Assembly (NCBI RefSeq): GCF_024362525.1
Contig: NZ_CP101458.1
Location: forward strand, 2,046,001-2,110,000
DNA length: 64,000 nt
Reading direction: 5' to 3'
From: Natrononativus amylolyticus
GTDB taxonomy: Archaea > Halobacteriota > Halobacteria > Halobacteriales > Natrialbaceae
Shown here: positions 58,220 through 64,000 of the stretch, one piece after another
Numbering within the stretch: the first letter of the stretch is position 1
Layout of the letters: every line of letters begins with the position of its first letter
Notes under the pieces: generated by a model
Seen by the model: only the letters and a program-made list of their open reading frames with translations
The model's database searches: none
What the model was told of the DNA's origin: nothing
Program-made: the position numbers and the translations under genes

Positions 58220-58687
58220 TTATCGCATCGATTCTAGGAGGGCGTTGATTTCCTCCGTTGTATGTTTTCCGAGTTGGCCGCCCTCGATGGCGGCGTGTTT
58301 GATGCCGTTGTGACCGCCCCGCGGCGGGTGGAGTCGCAGCGTCGGCGACAGCCCCTGCTCGCGCAGCGTCGTCTCCTCGGCGAGCAGCGCCTCCGCCAGC
58401 GAGGTGAAGCCGTCGTACTCGGTGTTCTCCGCGATCCACTCCTCGTCAACGTCCGACTGGCGGCCCTCGAGGGGCTCCGCCCGCTTCGCCAGCAGCGTCT
58501 CAAGGACCTCCTGGCTCGGCTCGCCGAACGCGACGAAGTCGTTGACCTTGGTGATCATCCCGCGGTAGGTGTCGCTGTCGGGGACGAGCGTGGCGTGGTT
58601 GACCTTGTGAATGTTGAGCATCGACAGCGTGTCGTTGACGCCACCCTGACGGTTGACCTCGCCCCGGAGCTGGACGACCGCCTTCAT
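58220..58687 (-). CDS. rpl30: 50S ribosomal protein uL30
   Basis: 155 residues, the long archaeal type. [26 protein letters not shown] and [22 protein letters not shown] are typical. Overlaps the rps5 stop by four bases (ATGA). Confidence 0.94.
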   Translation of the reverse strand: MKAVVQLRGEVNRQGGVNDTLSMLNIHKVNHATLVPDSDTYRGMITKVNDFVAFGEPSQEVLETLLAKRAEPLEGRQSDVDEEWIAENTEYDGFTSLAEALLAEETTLREQGLSPTLRLHPPRGGHNGIKHAAIEGGQLGKHTTEEINALLESMR

Positions 58688-59340
58688 CGTTCAGCCACCT
58701 CGGCTTCTTCGTCCGCGGCGTGACCGCGCGGGCGACGGGACTGCGAGGCGTTCTCGAGCGCGTTGAACGTTGCCTTCGCCAGGTTCACCGTCGTGCGGGT
58801 GTTGCCGTGGCTCTTGGTCCAGGCGTTCTCGATTCCCGCGAGGTCGAGGACGGCGTGAACCGTGTCGCTCGCGGCGAGTCCGAGCCCCTCGGGGGCCGGG
58901 ATGAGCTCGACTTCGACCGAGCCCGCCTTCCCCTTCGTTCGGTGGGTCAGCGAGTGGGGTCGGTCCGAACGGTCCTCCCACGAGCCGGAGCCGCGGGGAA
59001 CCTGGATCATGTTCAGCTTGGCGATACCGATGGCCTTCTGGATGGCTGCGCCGACCTGGTCCTCGCGCCCTTCGGCGTAGCCAACGAAGCCGTCGCGGTT
59101 GCCGACCGCACAGACACAGCGGAACTTCACCCGCCGGCCGGAGTCAGTCATCCGCTGGACCATGTTGATGTCGAGGACCTCGTCGTCCAGTCCAGGGAGG
59201 AGCTGGTCGACGATTTCGGGCTCCTTCAACGGGAGTCCCGAGTTGAGGGCGGCCTCCATCGAGTCGATTTCGCCCTCCTGGACCATCTTTCCGAGTCGGG
59301 TAACGGGCTCCCACCCGTCGTTGTAGTTGTTTCCGCTCAT
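58684..59340 (-). CDS. rps5: 30S ribosomal protein uS5
   Basis: 218 residues. [23 protein letters not shown] and [19 protein letters not shown] are the S5 signature region. Overlaps L18 and L30 by four bases each. Confidence 0.95.
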   Translation of the reverse strand: MSGNNYNDGWEPVTRLGKMVQEGEIDSMEAALNSGLPLKEPEIVDQLLPGLDDEVLDINMVQRMTDSGRRVKFRCVCAVGNRDGFVGYAEGREDQVGAAIQKAIGIAKLNMIQVPRGSGSWEDRSDRPHSLTHRTKGKAGSVEVELIPAPEGLGLAASDTVHAVLDLAGIENAWTKSHGNTRTTVNLAKATFNALENASQSRRPRGHAADEEAEVAER

Positions 59341-59885
59341 TCTAGGATCTCCTCTCGTACCGCATCGAAGTGCTCCGGGAGTTCGGTCGCGTCGAAGTCG
59401 CCGCCGTACAGCGGCTCGTCGAGCTGTTCTGCGTACTCGGCGATGTGTTCGCCGCGCGTGCGCGACCAGTCCGCCAGCACGCTGTCGCTGTGGGGAATCT
59501 CGAGGCCGGCGTCGATCGCGCCCTCCTGCACCGCAAACACCTTGTTACCGGGCGTCGCCGTGTTGAGGCCGATGTCGAGCACCGCCTCCTCGATTCCTGC
59601 TTCGACGGCGCGCGTGCCGGCCAGCAGGCCGGTGAGGTAGGCTGCGGAGATGTTGCCCGTCGGGGCCTCCCAGCCGTACTCCTCGAGGTCGCTCGAGTGC
59701 GCGCTCGCGAGTGTTTCGTCGCCCTGAGGTCCGGGAGCGATCAGCTGCGCCGTAGTGTGCTTGTTGCTCTTGCGAGCAACGAGGCGGGGCTTGCCCGATT
59801 TTAGCAGGCGCAACCTCTGATGGTAGTCCGTCCGGACCTCACGGCGACGCCGCATCGGTACCTTGTATCGTGGTCCTGTTGCCAT
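59337..59885 (-). CDS. rpl18: 50S ribosomal protein uL18
   Basis: 182 residues. [32 protein letters not shown] binds 5S rRNA. Shares one base with the L19e stop and four with rps5. Confidence 0.94.
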   Translation of the reverse strand: MATGPRYKVPMRRRREVRTDYHQRLRLLKSGKPRLVARKSNKHTTAQLIAPGPQGDETLASAHSSDLEEYGWEAPTGNISAAYLTGLLAGTRAVEAGIEEAVLDIGLNTATPGNKVFAVQEGAIDAGLEIPHSDSVLADWSRTRGEHIAEYAEQLDEPLYGGDFDATELPEHFDAVREEILE

Positions 59886-60334
59886 TAGTCGTCACCGTAT
59901 TCGTTGTCGATGTAGTTCAACAGATACCGGACGCTACGGAACTCCCCGCCGCCTGCTTTGCGGTACAGTTCGCGGTACTGCGTGGGCGTGAGTTCGCCCT
60001 TGTCGCGGAGTTCGCGGAGCTTCCGGCGCTGTGCGCGGATCTTGCTCTCCCACTCTTCTTTCGAGTTCTGGCGTGCGCCCTTCGTACCCTTGCGCTTGCC
60101 CGGTCCCTTGCGGTGGCCGTAGGCGCGCTTTGCGTTGCGTTCGCGGGCGCGACCGCGGGAGTTGCCGCGGGCGTCTTTCGCGCGGATCGTCCCCTCGTCG
60201 ACGAGTTCGCGGATCTCGTCGCGGGTGATCGCCTGGGCAATGTCGCCCTGGGCGTCGGGGTCGAACCAGACGCGGTTCTGACCGACGTCTAAGACGTCGG
60301 CCGCCAGTCGCTTCTGTGCGGTCAGGTCTGTCAT
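59885..60334 (-). CDS. rpl19e: 50S ribosomal protein eL19
   Basis: 149 residues. [23 protein letters not shown] and the long basic [25 protein letters not shown] helix mark eL19, absent from bacteria. ATG 60334 overlaps the L32e stop by four bases. Confidence 0.94.
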   Translation of the reverse strand: MTDLTAQKRLAADVLDVGQNRVWFDPDAQGDIAQAITRDEIRELVDEGTIRAKDARGNSRGRARERNAKRAYGHRKGPGKRKGTKGARQNSKEEWESKIRAQRRKLRELRDKGELTPTQYRELYRKAGGGEFRSVRYLLNYIDNEYGDD

Positions 60335-61059
60335 TGGTCCACCTCGACTTCGACGTAGGTCGGGTTCAGGACGCGAATCTCGGCGTCCTCGCACTTCTCC
60401 TCGATGCGCTCGCGCTTGCGGGCGCCGACCGAGGACCCGATGCGGACCGCCTGGGTGTCGCCGTCGACACCCTCGAGGTCGTCGACGTTCTCGACGTACA
60501 CTTCCTCGAAGCCGCTCGGGTGCTTGCCGCGGACCGATTTCGGCGTTCGGTAGCCGGCCTCGACCTTCGGGCCCTTACCCTTGATGCCGCGGCGCTGCTT
60601 CGAGAGCCCGCCGCGGGGGCGCCGCCACGATTCGGGCGTGCGCTTTTTCTTGTGGTAATCCTGGCGGTTGAACTGCGGTTTCCCCTCGTTCTTCCGGCGG
60701 GTGAGCAGTCGTTGCTCGTCGTCGGAGAGGTCGGGCGTCTTCTCGGTCAGCCCGCGGGGCTGCAGTTCGGTTTCGACGTCTTCTTCCGGCTCCTCGGCGT
60801 CCGCCTCGACCTCCTCGTCTTCGATCTCGGCGTCCGTGTCCTCGGTTACCTCGAGGTCGCCGACGTCGGCTTTGATACGGGCGGCGAGTGCGTTGCCGAT
60901 CCCGTCGGCCTCGGACAGGTCGTCCTGGGAGGCCTCCTTGATGTCCTCGATGGACTCGAAGCCGGCCTCGCGGAGGGCGTCGGCCTTGCTCGCGCCGACG
61001 CCGCTGATGTCCTCGAGCTCCTGGGGTCCCTCGTCAGCGTTTTCGGTGTCGTCTGCCAT
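60331..61059 (-). CDS. rpl32e: 50S ribosomal protein eL32 with N-terminal helix-hairpin-helix extension
   Basis: 242 residues. The conserved eL32 part is the last ~130 ([22 protein letters not shown] ... [17 protein letters not shown]). The first ~60 form a helix-hairpin-helix domain ([30 protein letters not shown]) and then an acidic linker, the haloarchaeal extended form. Confidence 0.94.
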   Translation of the reverse strand: MADDTENADEGPQELEDISGVGASKADALREAGFESIEDIKEASQDDLSEADGIGNALAARIKADVGDLEVTEDTDAEIEDEEVEADAEEPEEDVETELQPRGLTEKTPDLSDDEQRLLTRRKNEGKPQFNRQDYHKKKRTPESWRRPRGGLSKQRRGIKGKGPKVEAGYRTPKSVRGKHPSGFEEVYVENVDDLEGVDGDTQAVRIGSSVGARKRERIEEKCEDAEIRVLNPTYVEVEVDQ

Positions 61060-61062
61060 CTA

Positions 61063-61596
61063 TCAGGCACCTCCTTTCTGGGGTTTCCCGGTGATGTAGA
61101 CACCGTCCTGGAAGACGCGGGTGTCCTTGCCTTTCACCTTCGTCAGCTGCTCGATGTCGGCGGCGGTCTGACCGACGTGCTCCTTGTTCGGGCCGGAGAG
61201 CGTCAGCCGTTCGCCGTCGACGGCAACCTCGGTGTCACCGTGGATAGTCGTTCGTCGCGCTGCCTTCTCGCCGAGGAAGTTCTCGATGACGACCTCGCCG
61301 CCCTCCACGCGGACCTGCATCGGAAAGTGAGAGTAGAAGACTTCCATCTCGTACTCCCACCCATCGGTCACGCCGTGGAAGGCGTTTCGGACGTGGCTCT
61401 CGAAGGTACCGATCGTCGCGTTGGTTTTCGCGTTCTCGGTGTCGCTTTCGATGACCACGGTGTCGTCGTCGACCTCGACGGTGACGTTCGGGTACCAGAG
61501 GCGGCGGGTGACGCTGCCTTCCGGACCCTCGATCGTCACGTCGAGATGATCGACCTCGGCGGATACGTCGTCAGGGATGTCCAGTTCGACTCGCAT
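61063..61596 (-). CDS. rpl6: 50S ribosomal protein uL6
   Basis: 177 residues with the two repeated L6 domains: VTIEGPEGSVTRRLWYPNV and FPMQVRVEGGEVVIENFLGEKAARRT. ATG 61596, two bases past the S8 stop. Confidence 0.95.
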   Translation of the reverse strand: MRVELDIPDDVSAEVDHLDVTIEGPEGSVTRRLWYPNVTVEVDDDTVVIESDTENAKTNATIGTFESHVRNAFHGVTDGWEYEMEVFYSHFPMQVRVEGGEVVIENFLGEKAARRTTIHGDTEVAVDGERLTLSGPNKEHVGQTAADIEQLTKVKGKDTRVFQDGVYITGKPQKGGA

Positions 61597-61598
61597 TG

Positions 61599-61991
61599 TT
61601 AGTAGACGTATGCGATCACCTGGCCGCCGATTCCCTGCTCTCGCGCCTCGTAGTGGCTCATGATGCCACTGCTCGTCGTGACGACGAGCGCGCCGAAGTC
61701 TCGAGCCGGGAGGAATCGCTTCTCCCATTTCTCGAAGTCCTCGGCACCGGCGGAGTAGCGGGGCTTGACGGGGCCGCACTTGTTGATCGCGCCTTTCAGT
61801 TCGACCTCGAACTCACCGGCTTTACCGTCGTCGACGAACTCGAAGCCGTCGATGTACCCGCGGTCGTAGAAGACCTCGAGTACGCTGCCGATCTCGTTCG
61901 AAGCGGGCGATACCGTGTGGCTCAGTTTACCGACGCTCTCGGCGTTGTCGAGCCCCGAGAGCGCGTTGCTGAGTGGATCGTTCCCGGTCAT
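61599..61991 (-). CDS. rps8: 30S ribosomal protein uS8
   Basis: 130 residues. [20 protein letters not shown] and [31 protein letters not shown] are the S8 signatures; it binds 16S rRNA helix 21. One base between it and the S14 stop. Confidence 0.95.
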   Translation of the reverse strand: MTGNDPLSNALSGLDNAESVGKLSHTVSPASNEIGSVLEVFYDRGYIDGFEFVDDGKAGEFEVELKGAINKCGPVKPRYSAGAEDFEKWEKRFLPARDFGALVVTTSSGIMSHYEAREQGIGGQVIAYVY

Positions 61992-61992
61992 G

Positions 61993-62169
61993 TTATCGGT
62001 ACTTCTTGAATCCCATGTCGCGGGCGATCTCGCGGAAGCACTGCCGACAGAGGTTGATGTCGTACTTGCCGACCAGGCCCTGGTTGCGACCGCATCGCTG
62101 GCAGGACTCCATCTGGCCGGTGCGCTTTTCGGCGTGCTCGCCCGTCTGTTCGTTCTCGCTTTCACTCAT
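61993..62169 (-). CDS. rps14: 30S ribosomal protein uS14, zinc form
   Basis: 58 residues, too short for a longer-ORF scan. Zinc site CQRCG ... LCRQCF (four Cys) and the C-terminal [17 protein letters not shown] 62169 overlaps the L5 stop by eight bases; stop TAA 61993-61995 abuts rps8. Confidence 0.95.
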   Translation of the reverse strand: MSESENEQTGEHAEKRTGQMESCQRCGRNQGLVGKYDINLCRQCFREIARDMGFKKYR

Positions 62170-62695
62170 CGCTTGCCTCCACGGTCACGTCGAACGTCGA
62201 CTCGAGGAACGCGATGGCGTCCTCGGGCGTCAGTCGGTGGTTCGACGGGATTTTCTGCGTGGCTTTGTCGCGTTTGCTCACCCGGTAGCCGGGGCGGACG
62301 AGGTTGACGGTGACGTCAAGCCCGTAGATCCCGACGTTCGGGTCGTACTCCTGGCTCGGGAACTCCGTGTGTTCCTCGACGCCGAAGCTGAAGTTGCCGG
62401 TGTCGTCGAACTGCGTCGCCGAGAGCTCCGCGAGCGGCAGCGCCGTCTCGAGGAACTCGTGGGCCTCCCGGCCGCGAAGGGTAACCTTCGTGCCGATCGG
62501 CTCGCCCTGGCGGATGCCGAACTCGGGTTCGGTCTTCTTCGCCAGCGTGCGGACGCTCTGCTGGTCCGTGACCGCCTCGATGATGTCCTCGGCGCGGCCG
62601 AGGTCGCGGCCACCGCGGCCGACGCCCATGTGGACGACGACTTTCTCGACGCGGGGTTCGCGCATCTCGTGGAAGTCGGCTTCGGCTTCGCTCAT
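62162..62695 (-). CDS. rpl5: 50S ribosomal protein uL5
   Basis: 177 residues. [33 protein letters not shown] and [28 protein letters not shown] are diagnostic. Contacts 5S rRNA. Overlaps S4e by four bases. Confidence 0.95.
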   Translation of the reverse strand: MSEAEADFHEMREPRVEKVVVHMGVGRGGRDLGRAEDIIEAVTDQQSVRTLAKKTEPEFGIRQGEPIGTKVTLRGREAHEFLETALPLAELSATQFDDTGNFSFGVEEHTEFPSQEYDPNVGIYGLDVTVNLVRPGYRVSKRDKATQKIPSNHRLTPEDAIAFLESTFDVTVEASDE

Positions 62696-63450
62696 TCGTC
62701 ATCACCCATGCTCGCGGTTTCACCGCTCGCGTCTTCCGAGGACGAGTCCTCGCCCACGAAGTTCTCGTCGATGACGACGACGTACTCCTCGACGGTTTCG
62801 AACTCGCCGTCGTCGTCCTCCCGTTGGCTGTCGACGGTGACGATGTTCGAACCGCTGCCGAGTGTGACGTCGATCTCGAGCAGTTCGCCGATCTTGCCGC
62901 CGTGGTTACCGCTGACGGCCGTCACGAGTGCACCCTCCTCGTAGGGGAAGTGTGCGACGATCTCCTTGCTCTCGTTGTCGATCACGACGGAGTCGTTCGT
63001 GCTGTAGCCGTCGTCGTCGACGGTGATGTTCGTCCCGTCGTGAAGCGACAGCTGAGTCACGTCGCCCGTGACCTGGCGCTTGCCCTTGACCTTGCCGAGG
63101 CGGCTGTCCGCCGAGTCGGCGTCGATCTCGGTCAGCGCGAGGCGCCCGCCCTCGTCGGGGAAGACGCGGTAGTACTCCTCGCGCTGTGGGAACGCGACGA
63201 TGTCGAACATTCCGATCGGCCGACGCTCGTCGTTGATCGGATCGCCGTTGACCAGAATCGCGTCCTGGCTGAGCGCGTAGCGCGCTTCCTTCTTCGAGTC
63301 GACGTAGCCGAGCACGTCCCGCAGGAGGATGACAAGCGGAACGCCCTCCTCACCGTGGGGGCCGCCGGCGGCCTTGACGGTGAAGGTGTCGGTCTTTCGC
63401 TCGACCGGCCAGGACTTCGGTACCGAGAGTCGTTTCTGGTGTTTCGTCAT
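62692..63450 (-). CDS. rps4e: 30S ribosomal protein eS4
   Basis: 252 residues. S4-like RNA-binding [33 protein letters not shown], then the eS4 core and a KOW segment ([17 protein letters not shown]). The C-terminal ~20 residues ([17 protein letters not shown]) are an extra acidic tail. Overlaps L24 by four bases. Confidence 0.94.
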   Translation of the reverse strand: MTKHQKRLSVPKSWPVERKTDTFTVKAAGGPHGEEGVPLVILLRDVLGYVDSKKEARYALSQDAILVNGDPINDERRPIGMFDIVAFPQREEYYRVFPDEGGRLALTEIDADSADSRLGKVKGKRQVTGDVTQLSLHDGTNITVDDDGYSTNDSVVIDNESKEIVAHFPYEEGALVTAVSGNHGGKIGELLEIDVTLGSGSNIVTVDSQREDDDGEFETVEEYVVVIDENFVGEDSSSEDASGETASMGDDE

Positions 63451-63803
63451 TCGTTATCACCTTCGAGGCGTGCCTCGCGTCGGTCGTCCTCCAGGTGGAG
63501 GTCGGTGATGCGGACGTTCGAGGGCTCGAGCGGGCGAGGAACCTCCTCGCCGTCGGCCGTCTCGACCGTCACACCCTCGACGTGGATGACCTCCTCGGTG
63601 AGGTCGACGGTGAGCACCTCGCCGGAGCTTCCGGCGTGGTCGCCGCGCATGACCTCGACCGTGTCGCCCGCGTTGACGCGGGTGCGACGCCGGTCGTACT
63701 CGTCGCGGAGCTCCTCGGAGAGCGCCGCGTTGAGCTGGTCGTGTCGCTGGTGTAGCGGGGCACGCGCCGTCTGATTTCGCTGTTTGCGTGGTTGTTTGCT
63801 CAT
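63447..63803 (-). CDS. rpl24: 50S ribosomal protein uL24
   Basis: 118 residues. KOW motif [29 protein letters not shown] 63803, four bases past the L14 stop; stop overlaps rps4e by four. Confidence 0.94.
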   Translation of the reverse strand: MSKQPRKQRNQTARAPLHQRHDQLNAALSEELRDEYDRRRTRVNAGDTVEVMRGDHAGSSGEVLTVDLTEEVIHVEGVTVETADGEEVPRPLEPSNVRITDLHLEDDRREARLEGDNE

Positions 63804-63807
63804 GGTT

Positions 63808-64000
63808 CTAGACGATCATCGTAGCCGTGCTCGCGATTGCACCGAACCGTTCTGCGACTTCGCGGGCGATCGGGCCCTTGATCTCGGTGCCGCGAGGCTC
63901 TTCGTTCTCGTCGATGATGACCGCCGCATTGTCCTCGAACTTCAGGCGGGTGCCGTCGGGCCGGCGGATCGATTTCCGCTGGCGGACGACGACGGCCTCG
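63808..64000 (-). CDS. rpl14: 50S ribosomal protein uL14 (N-terminus beyond window)
   Basis: Partial; only the last ~64 residues are in the window, ending in TAG 63808-63810. [47 protein letters not shown] is the C-terminal half of uL14. Confidence 0.93.
   Translation of the reverse strand, partial: EAVVVRQRKSIRRPDGTRLKFEDNAAVIIDENEEPRGTEIKGPIAREVAERFGAIASTATMIV

Overview
The window is chromosome of a halophilic archaeon (class Halobacteria). The evidence is very GC-rich, strongly acidic proteins, many twin-arginine signal peptides with lipoboxes, frequent leaderless starts with a TATA box about 26 bases upstream, archaeal ribosomal proteins (L19e, L32e, S4e), a Cbf5-type TruB, a TFS cleavage factor, haloarchaeal cytochrome oxidase and an F420-type oxidoreductase. 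CTCGAG-rich coding sequence and an own PEP carboxylase would suit Natrialbales, but that is only a guess.

Layout. 1-3.6 kb: an electron-transfer-flavoprotein operon (etfB-etfA-fixC, last gene cut by the window edge). 3.7-9 kb: a bactofilin-like protein, small conserved proteins, hpt, and a leucine/citramalate synthase whose start codon is out of frame. 8.8-10.8 kb: two divergent DsbA-like lipoproteins sharing a palindrome-rich promoter, then a 111-bp MITE-like element. 11-14.3 kb: a beta-helix secreted protein, a DMT exporter and a small secreted protein. 14.4-14.7 kb: tRNA-Ser(CGA) with copied 3' ends beside it. 14.8-26 kb: MoxR, ppc, tfs, beta-RFAP synthase, orphan formate dehydrogenase plus mobA, ilvD. 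26-32.4 kb: a beta-propeller lipoprotein, an Nmad3-like protein, a GH15 glucoamylase-like enzyme and an LLM oxidoreductase.

32.5-39.2 kb is the accessory part: two zinc-ribbon/finger microproteins, a membrane-anchored repeat protein, a hidden 52-residue hendecad-repeat microprotein, three tandem paralogues of an unknown secreted family (one exactly lacking its signal peptide), about 800 bp of AT-richer DNA, an unknown 609-residue Tat protein, and tRNA-Pro(GGG) at the right edge. No function is known for most of these; this is the best place to look for something new.

39.3-64 kb returns to core genes: a desuccinylase-like hydrolase, a thiolase/DUF35 pair, truB-cmk-DUF106, a pilin-like gene, adk, an APC transporter fused to UspA domains, the cytochrome oxidase genes coxB-coxAC-coxD, and finally secY with the ribosomal run L15-L30-S5-L18-L19e-L32e-L6-S8-S14-L5-S4e-L24-L14, read right to left. 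The normally compact secY-adk-DUF106-cmk-truB string is opened here by about 9 kb holding the oxidase genes and by the pilin-like gene. Three genes (LLM oxidoreductase, pilin-like protein, APC transporter) are each preceded by a short ORF ending in an ATGA overlap with the main start.
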